DNA of 64,000 bases from Carposina sasakii (lineage: Eukaryota; Arthropoda; Insecta; Lepidoptera; Carposinidae), in NCBI GenBank assembly GCA_014607495.2, contig CP053149.1, forward strand, positions 496,001 to 560,000. Direction: 5' to 3'. The notes under the pieces were generated by a model. The model saw only the letters and a program-made list of their open reading frames with translations, had not been told where the DNA came from and did no database searches. Both the position numbers and the translations under genes were made by a program. Shown here piece after piece: positions 19,951 through 30,840 of the stretch; position 1 is the stretch's first letter, and the number at the start of each line of letters is the position of its first letter.

Positions 19951-20039
19951 GTTTGAACTTCGGAATTGTAACGCCTAATACAATTTCATTTATAACTATA
20001 AATAGGAAAATATTATTAATTACGAACGTTAAAATGCAA

Positions 20040-20162
20040 CCGAACTTGTACATCTCAACTATACCCACAAAATTGGTCAGAAGTGGCACCATGTGGTTCT
20101 ATCGGCCCTTGGTGCTCTGCCTACCCCGTAAGGGATAAAGGCGTGTTTATGTATATATGTAT
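20040..20162 (+). mobile_element. SINE-R copy, 5' truncated, with 12-bp TSD
   Basis: The insert has the family's CGAACTTGTACATCTCAACT through CCGTAAGGGATAAAG and a GTAT-like tail. GTTAAAATGCAA flanks both sides (20028-20039 and 20163-20174). A truncated 5' end with a long duplication is the mark of target-primed reverse transcription. Confidence 0.9.
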
Positions 20163-20174
20163 GTTAAAATGCAA

Positions 20175-20470
20175 ATTTCCAAACGTGTAGTGCCTACTTT
20201 ACTGTTTTTCATAGACTAGTCAGACAAACAAGATGCCTTTAATACTAAAAAATAAGAGAAATACAATAAAGGGAAATTATAATATAAACCTAATCTAGTT
20301 AAATGAACTAAACCTACACAATGTAAAATTTGTTACCAGAATGTTGGCAACATTGCTTCTTTGGTTGGCAATGCTGATTTAGTTAGTACTTGGTAGATTT
20401 CACATTTAAATGTAAGTTATCATAGCTCTCATTTTATCATGCTAAATCTGCAAATTGATTCCAAAGTACG
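20175..20470. other. No recognised feature
   Basis: AT-rich spacer with no shared repeat and no ORF of note. Confidence 0.45.
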
Positions 20471-20475
20471 AAAAT

Positions 20476-20745
20476 GATATCATCATTTACAGCCCTGAGA
20501 AGTCCACTGTTGGACATAGGCCTCCCCCAACAACCTCCACTCCAACCGGTCGGAAGCGGCCTGCATCCAACCGACGCCCGCAACCTTGGCCAGGTCATCC
20601 GTCCACCTCGCGGGTGGCCTTCCCACGCTGCGCTTGCCGATACGTGGTATCCACTCTAGAACTTTCCACCACGTCTCGGCACCGTAGGTCATCACCGGCA
20701 ACACGCACTGGTTGAATACCTTCGTCTTTAAGTAAGGTAACGAAA
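20476..20745 (-). pseudogene. RTE (BovB-like) ORF2 C-terminal fragment
   Basis: The minus frame 20483-20770 reads LKTKVFNQCVLPVMTYGAET, then RSVGRPPARWTDDLAKVAG, then LGEAYVQQWTS before a stop. These are the conserved C-terminal blocks of RTE-clade ORF2. Between the first and second blocks the usual segment is shortened, so this copy has an internal deletion. There is no endonuclease or RT core. The same family recurs at 28485-28975 and, as shorter ends, at 24982, 38962 and 63722. Confidence 0.8.
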
Positions 20746-21210
20746 ATGATATATCAAAATTAAAATACAATTGAAAAATTTACGCCCCGAATGAATGAAT
20801 AAGTTTTGCGCAACAGATTTTAGTTTTTAATGATTCTAACATAGCTAAATCAACGTTTCAACTAAAACATAATCCGTGTTATTACAAAAGAATTAAAAAA
20901 AAAAATTAAGCTAAACATTCCCTGAATTTGGCAGTTTTAGAATAAAACATAAAGAAACATGTCATTATAACATAAAGATGTAATATAGAGCAATGAAAGA
21001 GACAGGAAAAGCTTTGGGAAATTGCTCAACATAAACAAAATAATGAAAGGAATAAGTACCTACATTTACCCCGTATATCACGGAACGGGGTGGCGTGGAT
21101 ACGACGAACAAAGTACACGAAAACGACACTGATGTCAGTTGTGAGTGGCCGTCATGCTAGTCGATGTATGCTTGATAGTTTTGATTCTGTGTTTTTGAGA
21201 CTATTATAAT
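20746..21210. other. No recognised feature
   Basis: AT-rich sequence without ORF or shared repeat. Confidence 0.45.
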
Positions 21211-21211
21211 G

Positions 21212-21435
21212 GAATCTATACTATATAATATTATAAAGCTGAAGAGTTTGTTTGTTTGTTTGTTTGTTTGAACGCGCTAATCTCAGGAACTACTGGTCTG
21301 ATTTGAAAAATTCTTTCAGTGTTAGATAGCCCATTTACCAAGGAAGGCTACAGTCTATACAACAACCTGCCCGGCTTCGCACGGGTACAACGCCCCCTCA
21401 CGCGAACGAAGTCGTGGGCGGCTGCTATACTCGAT
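21212..21435 (+). mobile_element. Helitron-like non-autonomous element, 3' end degenerate
   Basis: It begins TCTATACTATATAATATT after an A, has a (GTTT)n stretch at 21247-21270, the block ACGCGCTAATCTCAGGAACT, and ends near CACGCGAACGAAGTCGTGGG. The final CTAG is not present. It resembles the short Helitrons common in Lepidoptera. Confidence 0.7.
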
Positions 21436-21614
21436 AAAATTACGCTTCTTTCTTTAAACGGTATTCCTCTAAAGATAAGACTTTCATCTACCCCACTGAG
21501 ACGTCGTGGCGACCTCAGCGAGCAAAACACACATTAATGAATTTGTATTAGCTATGTATTACAATAAACGTGGTCCAGTTCTATCTTAATTATAAGAAAT
21601 ACACTTCCTTGACG

Positions 21615-21944
21615 TTTAAGGCTCGAGCACACCGGATACGTGTGCGTGCACGTAAACGTAGACGTACACGTACCTCTGAGTTGTAATGTATGGAACTGTA
21701 TAGGCACGGGCAGACCGGATGCGTATGCGTAGACGTAAGCATAAACGTCAAGCGGTGACAGTTCTATACATAAAACTCAGAAGTACGTGTACGTCTACGC
21801 TTACGTGCACGCATACGCATCCGGTGTGCTCAAGCCTTTAATGTATAAAACTGTCACCGCTTGACGTCTATGCTCACGTCTACGCAGTACATATACGTCT
21901 ACGCTTACGTGCACGCACACGCATCCGGTGTGCTCAAGCCTTTA
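21615..21944. mobile_element. ACGT-rich palindromic element D1 plus a half copy
   Basis: 21615-21840 is bounded by inverted ends (AAGGCTCGAGCACACCGGAT and ATCCGGTGTGCTCAAGCCTT). Its arms consist of near-repeats such as GCGTAGACGTAAGC. The right half is repeated again at 21841-21944. The CpG content is striking against the AT-rich background. No ORF. The related element is 62761-63213. Confidence 0.75.
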
Positions 21945-22065
21945 TGGATTTCTGACTTTAATACGCCATAAATATTCATAGCTATAAATAAAGGTTCATT
22001 CAACAGGTACGTTAATAAAAACAAACATGATATGTGTCACATTTGTGGCATTTCCGTACATTCAC

Positions 22066-22202
22066 TCAAAATAACATGTATATTGTGAATTCCTAAACAA
22101 CTCAGAAATGTTCTTATAATCTTGAAAATTAAACATGCGATTTCGGGTTTCAAAATTTTCATAGCATTTCGTTTATCATACCCTTTTTGTTACACCCTGA
22201 AT
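22066..22202. mobile_element. MITE family B, right-half fragment
   Basis: It matches the right arm of 540-789: AATTCCTAAACAACTCAG, AATCTTGAAAATTAAACATG and TTTTTGTTACACCCTG. Confidence 0.75.
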
Positions 22203-22534
22203 GTTAAGAGCGACTAAATGTAACTAGTTTTTCTTTTCACGACCTAGATCGAAGTTCATTGACACGAAAAAAAAAAACAGATGAATATCCATATTTCGAT
22301 GAAGAAACCTTCCGAATCCGTAACAGGGTTGCCTAAACGGCTTTTTAATCGCACAAAAAACGGATCTCTCACAACGTCGATACGTGTCAATAAGAAATTC
22401 GCCTCACGAGCGTGTTTTTCTATGAATTTCGCAGAGTGTTTGGTTTTGCGAACAGTTTCGATCGTGTTTGCGCCCTCGACTTGTGACGTGAAGTAAGAAT
22501 AGTGAAGAGGTGGTTTAACAATGTTATACTTAGG
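22203..22534. other. No recognised feature
   Basis: A short frame at 22281-22496 has no known motif. Confidence 0.4.
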
Positions 22535-22760
22535 ACATCATGTCTAAATCTTGCGCTGATGTGGGGAATTTAGTAGCTGTATCTCCTTCCCTTCATATCG
22601 CAAGAGTCGATCAAGCAACTAAAATAGGTATTCTCTTAGGCGATAAGCTAGCAATTTGTCGCTGATCATTTACATCTGTACTCGCTATGCCAAACTTGAC
22701 TGTGGGATTTTATTTATGATCCTGCAGTTTTAGCTACCCCATTTCAGGAACATAGCGGAT
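22535..22760. repeat. Dispersed repeat Y, copy 2
   Basis: It shares TTAGGCGATAAGCTAGCAA with copy 1 (6880-7055). GATCCTGCAGTTTTAGCTAC near its end resembles 39098-39130, again linking it to RTE-type debris. Confidence 0.5.
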
Positions 22761-23155
22761 ACTACATTGCTTAAGAATACTACATTAGCGGTCACAGGTC
22801 TGAAATATTTATCCTCTCCTATTTATCCTTCCTTCATGAACTGTAACGTTTGGTTTCGGCGTGACTGTCAAATGCTTTCTGGTTTTTTTTTCTTTTCCTC
22901 TTTGTTTTGTAAAGATCGTACGTTTTTGACGAAGTCAATATTTGTTTTCACCTTTGATACTTCGCTACTTCGTTATTTCTAAAACAATTATATTAGAAAT
23001 CAAATATTTTTTTTAATCTCGATTCATTGTTAGGTTTGCTCTGCAATATGAAACCATTTAACGAAAAAACAAGACACGAGACACGATTTACTAAAAAAAA
23101 GTATAATATGTATAGGTACATAGATGTATACTTGAAACTAATAAATATTATTATA
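22761..23155. other. No recognised feature
   Basis: No ORF with a known domain and no shared repeat. Confidence 0.4.
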
Positions 23156-23488
23156 CTAGTAGACGCCCGCGACTCCGTCCGCGTGGACTATAGACAAAAC
23201 AAAAACAAAATATCGAAATTATCCGGGATAAAAACATTTTCCCGGGATAAAAAGTAGCCTATATGTTAAGTGGGACCAGTCACAATATATTCCTGATAAC
23301 TGCATTGAAATCGGTTCAGCCGTTTCTGAGATTAGCGTGCACAAACAGACAAACCGACAAACAGACAAAAATTCCAAAATTCATTGTTTTGGGTACTATT
23401 CCGTTGATAAAGGTATTCTATAATATTTTTTTGTATATATCTTCCATGTACAGACAGCGATCCGTTACATTTTTATAATATGTATAGA
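23156..23488 (-). mobile_element. Helitron-like element, type 1
   Basis: In sense it ends GGCGTCTACTAG followed by T and starts near TCTATACATATT. The block with GGTTCAGCCGTTTCTGAGAT matches 27225-27576 and four other copies. No Rep/helicase is encoded. Confidence 0.85.
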
Positions 23489-24109
23489 ATAGATTATGAC
23501 TATGTAGACAAGTGTCTGCTGGAAACTTCATCTCGGTTAATTTTAGAAATTCTGATTTTCCCGTTACCTTAAATCCCGTTCAAGTGCTCCGCTGTACTCG
23601 TCCAGGAAAACATAACATAATGCTGAATTTCAGCTTCCTACGCCCGTAATTATCTGCTATACTTTGATAAATAAAATAAAAAATTAACCTTAATATTAGG
23701 ATAGCTTATTATTATTTTAATAGAAAATCAACCACTAATAGCATAGTAGAGAAAGCTTAAGAGCAGTTACTTAATGACCTACGATCAATCGATTAACCGA
23801 GCACTACAATATTGTTCTTTTTTAAGCTAGAGTGAATAGGCACTTTCTAGGTAAACGTATACAACCTTAGGCCGCATCTCATGGCACGTTGGCGGTCAAA
23901 TGTTTGTCTAGTCATCTATAAAAAAAAAGTTTCTTAGAAGCAAACGCGAATAAACCATTCACACTCGCTCTAGCTTAGACAATGTAATATCATTTGGCAT
24001 CGACGTTGACATCGATATCGCGACACTTCCACCAATAGCAGTTGGAATACATCTCATAACTTGATGAACACATGAATATAAAGACTTTCTATTGAAGAAA
24101 ACTATCCTT
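23489..24109. other. No recognised feature
   Basis: AT-rich, no ORF of note. Confidence 0.4.
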
Positions 24110-24300
24110 CTTCCTGGATGTTTGTTACTCTTTCACGTAAAAACGGCTGGAGCGATTTTAATAAAATTTGGTATGGAGTTAGCTGACACTCTGGATTAGG
24201 ACATAGGCTATTTTTATCTCAGGAAAATATTTCTATCCCGGATAATTTTGACATTTTGTTTTTTCTGCAGTCCACACTGTCTGAAATAAATCTAAAAACT
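24110..24300 (+). mobile_element. Helitron-like fragment
   Basis: GTTACTCTTTCACGTAAAA and the later TATCCCGGATAATTTTGACA match 53340-53480. The 3' CTAG end is missing. Confidence 0.65.
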
Positions 24301-24360
24301 ATCTGAATTTCTATCGAGAAATAACTTACTTTTCTAAGTCCCTGTCTAGAAGTATGTCGA

Positions 24361-24460
24361 CGAAAAATACTATAAAATTATTAATTAAGAAATTGAAAAA
24401 ATTCTACACCCGAGTGGGACTCTCAAGTGCTCTTACCACTGAGCTACCGGGTACTATCTA
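24361..24460 (-). mobile_element. SINE S3 fragment, tRNA-like head
   Basis: In reverse it reads CCGGTAGCTCAGTGGTAAGA (A box), then GAGTCCCACTCGGGTGTAGA and a T-rich body. The B-box segment is deleted. A complementary fragment that keeps the B box is at 43915-43972. Confidence 0.65.
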
Positions 24461-24981
24461 TTATTACAACTACGGATAAACAGCAGCCCAAAGTGTTTGT
24501 GCCGTTGTTTTGTTAACAAAAACTTTCAAAATGTACTGACAAGCGATCTAGCGTCATAAAAAGTGGCGAAGGGCCGGCGGGAGGCTCCGCATCAGGCGGG
24601 CGGAATTCGCAATGAGTTGCTACTCGTAAAAACTAGAGAAAATGTATATTAGAGGATTGTTACTTTCAATATAATGAAAAATATACGTGGATAACAGGAG
24701 AGTAAATATTGGTGTAAAAGAGACACATCTATAAATCTATGTGATCTCATATAATATTTTATTGGTATTTTTCTGATACTCATATAACAAATGCGATCTT
24801 TGTAATTGAGCTAGTTTTTTGAACTTGTAGTGTAATAAATGGTATGATGAAGTTTTTTAAAATAAATATTTCTTATCAGCACTAGGATACTCCTTCACAT
24901 TTTAGAGAAATAAAACTAATTTTATTGTTCTTTCCATTATATATTTTTTTTAATATTTAAATACATCATCATTTTAAGTCA
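24461..24981. other. No recognised feature
   Basis: AT-rich spacer; nothing shared with other parts of the window. Confidence 0.4.
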
Positions 24982-25130
24982 TCGTCATCATCATCGTCAG
25001 CCTATTGCAGTCCACTGCTGGACGGAGGCCTCTCCCAGTGTAAAACGTTGCCAAGGTCAATTTGTTGTGGCAGACATTACTCTATAGCCCGGGGACTCTT
25101 TCCACGCCCTGCCACACTTTGACCCGGGCC
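24970..25130 (-). mobile_element. RTE LINE 3' end fragment
   Basis: ATCATC units lead into CAGCCTATTGCAGTCCACTG and GGAGGCCTC. In reverse this is the ORF2 end (YVQQW...) followed by a GATGAT tail. Confidence 0.7.
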
Positions 25131-25689
25131 GTCATTTTAAGTAACCGTCAGATATTTTAAAACGACACCAAACTAACTCCATCCCATAAAACAGCGTACA
25201 AAAAGCTAGGCAAACAGTAAAATATGTAAATGCGAAACGTAAAAAACTGCGTTACAGTACAGGCGCATGACAACGGGCGCATCATAATGCCGGCCCAGTC
25301 GCCACTAAAACAATGTCAGAGACACATTAAAATGAAAAAGGTAATCTACATAAAAATAAAAATGGCCGGCCTCCTCAATGGGAAAAAACCGGTCATTATT
25401 CCTCGAGCCGTAATCCCCTTTATGATTATGCACTTCTGTTTTTCCGTTTGAATTTTCTATGGTGTAAGAGACTGGGCCTTGACGGTGTTATATTAAGATT
25501 TTTGAGGATAATGGAGGAATTTTTATGTTCCGGCATTTTTTTTTTTTTTGATAAATTATGTTAGAATAAATTTGATGAAATATAAATACTTGAGAGCTGA
25601 GTGTAATATAAATTAATATTAAATGATCTTGTAACGACTTTTTAACAATAAATATTTGTTTTTCCTGGTCGTTTTAGGTATTGCTATAC
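25131..25689. other. No recognised feature
   Basis: A 73-codon frame at 25230-25451 is unrecognised. A T-run lies at 25538-25549. Confidence 0.4.
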
Positions 25690-25808
25690 GACTTTGAAAT
25701 GTTCATATGATAATCTTGAAAACTAATGTAATTTTGCTGCTCTAGTTATATGTAAAAGTTCTTTACAGTGACAGTTTTCATAGCCTTTCGATAAACATAT
25801 CCCCTGTA
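25690..25808. mobile_element. MITE family B, degenerate right fragment
   Basis: GAAATGTTCATATGATAATC, CATAGCCTTTCGATAAACAT and CCCTGTAT follow the order of the family B right arm. Confidence 0.5.
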
Positions 25809-26204
25809 TCGGAAACAAGATAGTTGGCATTCGACACGTGAGATCTAATCGAACTCTTACTCAAATTAGCCTACCTGAGCACAGTCTACGGGACTGAACA
25901 CGTGTACCAAGTTTTCAGTAAAAATCTACTTTAAGGTCACCAACCATTACAGATGTATAGAGGAGGAGTCCTTATCTTTGTTCATAGAAAATACAATAAT
26001 GTTTTTATAATTTTATCTAGCTTCCTGCTCAAATATTTTCACCTATTTAATTCATTTAATTTTTTGATGCAAATACTCAAATTTCGTTCACTCATTTATG
26101 ATGTTTGGTAAGATAAGATATTTAATTTTAAAGTCAATATGGAATCTTTTTCTTTATAAACAAACAAAATATTACAATTTTAAAATACAGGATATTATAC
26201 ATAT
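25809..26204. other. No recognised feature
   Basis: AT-rich, no ORF of note. Confidence 0.4.
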
Positions 26205-26410
26205 ATACATAATAATCACGCCTCTTTCCCGGAGGGGTAGGCAGAGATCACGGATCTCCATTTGCTACGATCCTCACTCACCTCTTCGCTTCATCTACTT
26301 TCATGATATTCTTCACGCACGTTCGACGGTTTAGGGTACTCTTGACCTGACCTTTCTTTAGAATATCACCAATTTCGGTGAAGGTCCGGCGAGTTCTTCC
26401 CCTTCCAACC
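26205..26410 (-). pseudogene. RTE LINE ORF2 C-terminus, second copy
   Basis: It is the reverse complement of the sequence at 9783-9999: AATCACGCCTCTTTCCCGG, then GGTAGGCAGAGATCACGGAT, then the block for the GRPRR motif near 26385. The ORF has the same C-terminal reading with a few substitutions. It is 5' truncated with no catalytic domains. Confidence 0.75.
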
Positions 26411-26811
26411 CTTCCATCCACTTACACTCACAGGATATTATGTACCTACAGATTTAAATTAAGCAAAAAGTGGCAAAACTTTACAACGTTTTTTTATCCA
26501 AATAACATGAATATAAGTTAATTCGAATAAAATATATTGTATATATATATTGTATTGTATTGTATAAAAGATATTGTATTTGAGCTGTTGATTAACGACA
26601 TTGTCTGTCACAGCTCCCCTATGTATTGGATCCACGGTTACCCCGAGCAGTGTGGGCGAATTACTCAGGCCATTACGACGTTTTAAAATTAGACGTTACT
26701 CCTAATGACGGCTATGTACAAAAGAGAAATAAAGTATTAAAATATCTAATTATATACCTACTCTTATCACGGTAAAATAAATAACCTATTTTGTACCATG
26801 TATAGGCATTA
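26411..26811. other. AT-rich spacer with (TTGTA)n-like stretch at 26527-26580
   Basis: ATATTGTATTGTATTGTAT is a short imperfect tandem. No gene is seen. Confidence 0.45.
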
Positions 26812-27006
26812 ATGTTATAGACTGCAGAAAAAGCAAATTGTCCAAATTATCCGGGATAAAACATTTTCCTGGGGATAAAAGTAGTCTATATGTTAAGACG
26901 GGACCTGTCACCATATATTCCTGAAAACTGCATCGAAACCGGTCCAGACGTTTCTGAGATGAACGTGCACAAACATCGATCCGATACAATTTTATTATAT
27001 GTATAG
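26812..27006 (-). mobile_element. Helitron-like fragment, type 1
   Basis: TTATCCGGGATAAAACATTT and ATATATTCCTGAAAACTGCA match the complete copies, with the 5' sense end at ATTATATGTATAGA. Confidence 0.7.
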
Positions 27007-27019
27007 ACAGATAGATACG

Positions 27020-27165
27020 GATTTAAATGTTGCAAAATTGTCACTTAGCTCGTGCTTTCGAAAGCACGTAAAACCTGTGCCTAATCTCTCCCTCTGGTCG
27101 TGTCGGATTTCCGTTCCATCGGCCTACTGGGCAGGCGGGTTGTTGGTGAACGCAGTGTGATTTTT
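27020..27165 (+). repeat. SINE S2 3' fragment joined to an RTE fragment
   Basis: GTTGCAAAATTGTCACTTAG and the following AGCACGTAAAACC match the reverse complement of the S2 SINEs. At about 27122 it switches to RTE sequence (CTGGGCAGGCGGGTTG). Confidence 0.6.
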
Positions 27166-27224
27166 GTACAAAGCATAATAGGTTATTAAATACAATAGTT
27201 CACGCTGATAAAGTGGCGGGCATA

Positions 27225-27576
27225 TCTATACATATAATAAAAATGTAACGGATCGCTGTCTGTACATGGAAGATATATGAGAAAAAATATTATAGGAGAC
27301 CTTTATCAACGCAATAGAACCCAAAACGATGATTTTTGGAATTTTTGTCTGTTTGCCTTTTTGTCTGTATGTCGGTTTGTCTGTTTGTCGGTTTGTCTGT
27401 TTTTCTGTGCGTTTGTGCACGCTAATCTCAAAAACGGCTGAACCGATTTTGATGCAGTTGTCAGGAATATATTGTGACAGGTTCCACTTAACATATAGGC
27501 TACTTTTTATCCCGGATAATTTCAACATTTTGTTTTTTCTGTCGTCCACTCGGACAGAGATGCGGGCGTCCACTAG
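27225..27576 (+). mobile_element. Complete Helitron-like element, type 1 (352 bp)
   Basis: It starts TCTATACATATAATAAAAAT after an A and ends GCGGGCGTCCACTAG before a T, which is the Helitron rule (5' TC, 3' CTRR, insertion between A and T). A short GC stem can form just before the end. The reading frames that cross it (27306-27494, 27329-27586) arise from the TCTGTTTG tandem and are not genes. Confidence 0.9.
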
Positions 27577-28484
27577 TTCTAAATAACAATAATATGCCTG
27601 TGAAAAAGACACATAATATATTTTAACATTCCAGCTACTCTAAAAAGCATCTGAGATATAATATAATTAGCAAAAAGACCGGACGAGAGTAAAAAATTGT
27701 GGCTAAGGGCTGTTTCCTAAATACCTCCTTTGTTAAAGACCTCATTGTGCCCTAATCCGGTTTGTAAGGCTATGTTTTGTTACACTTTTTGTTTGAAAAC
27801 ATTTTTTATTTTTACTCTTTCTGTTTCATTTTAAGTCACAAAAGCACTCGTAGAAATGATATGGCAACCTTATTTTGTTTTGTATGTTCATACAAAATAA
27901 ATTTAATATTATAACTATATATACCTATCGCGTCTATGTCAATATATTAATAATAAATGAATTTGTAAAAACATTCATTTTACGATTTCACGAATAATAT
28001 TGGAAAGTAAAATTAAATGGAACATACCTCAAATATCAAGAAAAAAACTTAAAGTAAATAAATAAAATTAAGTTTATCTATTAACTTGAAGCTAACAGCC
28101 GTTTAATTAAGATAAAATACGATAGAAAACACAATAACGTCTTTTAAAACCATTTCTACAACAAAAAAGTTATCATAATTCGTAGCACTACTACGGTTAC
28201 TACGAAATTGCGTAGTAAACAAAATGCTACAAAGCGACTACGACCCACATTTTATGCCGAAAAGGCTTTGGGAGCGTAGTTTACAAAACCCAACTTATAC
28301 TAAATACACGGAAACAGAATCAGGGAGGGAAACGGTGGAAAAATAAGGGTAAAACTATACTGGGAATTATATTAGCATAATATTGGTCCCGGCTTATCCC
28401 GGCACGGTGGCGTAATCAGGACAAGAATAAAATTGTTATAAGATAGAGCTTTGGATCATTAAAAACCTAAGCATGGATCATCAT
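27577..28484. other. No recognised feature
   Basis: AT-rich, no ORF of note and no shared repeat seen. Confidence 0.4.
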
Positions 28485-28975
28485 CATTTGCAGTGGAGGA
28501 GAGGTCCACTGTAAATGGACATAGGGTTCCCCCAACAACCTCCACTCCGACCGGTCGGAATCAGCCTGCATCCAACCGACACCCGCGACCTTGGCCAGCA
28601 CGCGTATGATGAATTTGGTGAGAGCGAAATGTCTCACTTTTAAACGTCAAATCCACAGAGCTAAGTAATAACTAGACAAGGCAAGTTTTTCTACTTGGTG
28701 TGTAAAAAGGGATTGGAAACCACTTCTATCAGCCCTAATTCAATCAGTCCTGGCTTGAGAACGAGTGTCTATTCTAATTCTTAAGTCTATTTTTACAAGT
28801 ACATACCTACACTTAGTTTATCTAGTTAATTAGTTAGTTAGTGTGAGTTTGACGTTTAAAAGTGAGATATCTCGCTCTCTTACCAAATTCATCATACGGG
28901 TGCAGGTCGTCCGTCCATCTCGCGGATGGCCTTCCCATGCTGCGTTTGTCGATACGTGGTATCGACTCTAGAATG
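28485..28975 (-). pseudogene. RTE (BovB-like) ORF2 C-terminus split by a MITE
   Basis: 28485-28598 and 28906-28975 align in order to 20476-20660 (for example CCAACAACCTCCACTCC and GATACGTGGTATCGACTCTA). The gap between them is the 304-bp MITE below. In reverse the coding blocks AYVQQW and GRPPARW-like remain recognisable. Confidence 0.8.
28599..28902. mobile_element. CACTA-like MITE, 304 bp, 3-bp TSD
   Basis: The ends are CACGCGTATGATGAATTTGG and, inverted, CACCCGTATGATGAATTTGG; similarity continues for about 50 bp. CAG flanks both sides (28596-28598, 28903-28905) and occurs once at the matching point of the uninterrupted RTE copy at 20476-20745. CAC termini and 2-3 bp duplications fit the CMC (EnSpm/CACTA) group. 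No transposase. Confidence 0.85.
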
Positions 28976-29144
28976 TAATAGAAAGCGTGGATACATCTCG
29001 TCTAATTCTTAAAATATCAGATTATCTTTAGTGTGTTAGACACGAATAAGCTTAGATAAAACTAATTAATTGTTATTTTGAAACCGCATAAAGTCGTGAT
29101 AAATATGCTGGTCGGTAAAGTGTTTACTTTTATTTATACATATA

Positions 29145-29466
29145 TGATACATATAATAAAAATATAATGGGTCGCTGTCTGTACATGGGAGATATATGAG
29201 AAAAAATATTATAGGAGACCTTTATCAACGCAACAGTACCCAAAAGAATGATTTTTGGAATTTTTGTCTGTTTGTCTGTGCGTTTGTGCATGCTAATCCC
29301 AGAAACGGCTGAACCGATTTCGATGCAGTTTTCAGAAATATATTGTGACAGGTCCCACTTAACACATAGGCTACTTTTTATTCCGAAAAAATGTTTTTAT
29401 CCCGGATCATTTTGACATTTTGTTCTTACTGTAGCCCACGCGGACGGAGTCGCGGGCATCCACTAG
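29145..29466 (+). mobile_element. Helitron-like element, type 1
   Basis: Same body as 27225-27576, ending GGGCATCCACTAG before T. The start (GATACATATAATAAAAATAT) has lost the TC. It directly abuts an AT microsatellite. Confidence 0.85.
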
Positions 29467-29469
29467 TTA

Positions 29470-29472
<3 letters not shown>

Positions 29473-29550
<78 letters not shown>
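29473..29550. repeat. (AT)39 microsatellite
   Basis: An uninterrupted AT run of about 78 bp. Confidence 0.97.
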
Positions 29551-29554
<4 letters not shown>

Positions 29555-30059
29555 AAGACAAGGCTGTGTTCCTAAATAAGGTAAAGCTAGAACGATATTA
29601 GAAATAATCATGCACACACGGAAACCAAGTGCGTTTAGTCCGCATATAAATGTCCGTCTCCACTTGCGTGTTGACCGCGCGTAACTCACGCTTACTGACG
29701 TCGATGCTTGCACGTTAAGTGTCCACGAATCAACTTATTTCGGACACTTTGTGGCCACGGCAGAGATCTATTTGTTTTTAGAGATCCGTACCGACGAAAG
29801 GAGAAAGAAATTATGCTATTTAAGTCGCTGTCCATGACTATGAACGTTTTATTTCTAAAATTTCCGTGTTCCCCATTGTTGTAGAAATGTTTTTGATGAA
29901 GAAGCTATGTATATAAAAGTAAATAAATATTTCACAGATTTAATTACTTCTCTAGAAAAATTCGGAGAACAGCATATGTATTCAGGATCCAAAACTGAAC
30001 ATCGTTAAATGGCTACTTTAAAAAAAAAAAAATTTAGATATATTCAATATAACATACAT
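29551..30059. other. No recognised feature
   Basis: No ORF with a known domain and no shared repeat. Confidence 0.4.
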
Positions 30060-30374
30060 GATGATGATGACCTCCAACCGTATTTCGGCCAAGGCGACCA
30101 ATCTCTACGGAGATTGGCCAGGTACGCAGGAGATATTATAGCGCACAAGTGTGTGCGCGATCACAGATGCACTCTCTATTCCGTTACTCTCATAGTCCGA
30201 TGGGACGGAAAGGCGACACGACCGGAGAGAGATCAGGCGCAGGACTAACGGTTTTACGTGCTTTCCGAGGCACGAACTAAGTGATAATTTTGCAACATTA
30301 AAATCTGTATATGACATCGAACTTACGCCTCCCGCTTGGAAGGTGCACGTCTTAACCACTGGGCTATCACCGCT
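30060..30374 (-). mobile_element. SINE S2, tRNA-derived head
   Basis: In reverse it starts with a tRNA-like head: GATAGCCCAGTGGTTAAGAC (A box) and TTCGATG near the B-box position, then a body with GTTGCAAAATTATCACTTAG, GAAAGCACGTAAAACC and TCTCCGTAGAGATTGG, and a CATCATCAT tail. Other copies: 33316-33560 and 42385-42718. Confidence 0.8.
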
Positions 30375-30409
30375 TATATTATATTAAACATAACACACAT
30401 AGGTATAGA

Positions 30410-30709
30410 CTAGTGGATGCCCGCGACTCCGTCCGCGTGGACTACAGAAAAAACAAAATGTCGAAATTATCCGGGATAAAAACATTTTCCTGGTATAAAA
30501 AGTCTATATGTTAAGTGGGACCTGTCACAATATATTCCTGAAAACTGCATCGAAATCGGTTCAGCCGTTTCTAAGATTAGCGTGCATAAACGCACAGACA
30601 AAATCATTATTTTGGGTTCTATTGCGTTGATAAAGGTCTCCTATAATATTTTTTCTCATATATCTTCCATGTACAGACAGTGACGTTACATTTTTATTAT
30701 ATGTATAGA
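30410..30709 (-). mobile_element. Helitron-like element, type 1 (300 bp)
   Basis: In sense it runs TCTATACATATAATAAAAAT ... GGCATCCACTAG, flanked by A and T. Confidence 0.85.
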
Positions 30710-30754
30710 TAGATAGAAGATAACATACATAGGTACATATAGATATTATAGGTA

Positions 30755-30840
30755 CACACGGGCGACTATTTTGGGAATAGGTTCTTTATAATGGGCTATT
30801 TTGTAACATTCGCTTCACCCCTTCTCTTACAACCTGTATA
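30755..30840. mobile_element. MITE family B, short right end
   Basis: GGGAATAGGTTCTTTATAAT, GGGCTATTTTGTAACATTCG and a CTCTTACAACCTGTAT end match the family's right end with changes. Confidence 0.55.

Noticed and set aside
27226..27612. Overlapping frames rich in Cys/Val/Phe or Thr/Asp/Lys
   Set aside because: They come from TCTGTTTG-type tandem repeats in a Helitron; similar chance frames appear in other copies.
29471..29713. 80-codon frame with a YIYIYI tail
   Set aside because: The tail is the translated (AT)39 microsatellite.
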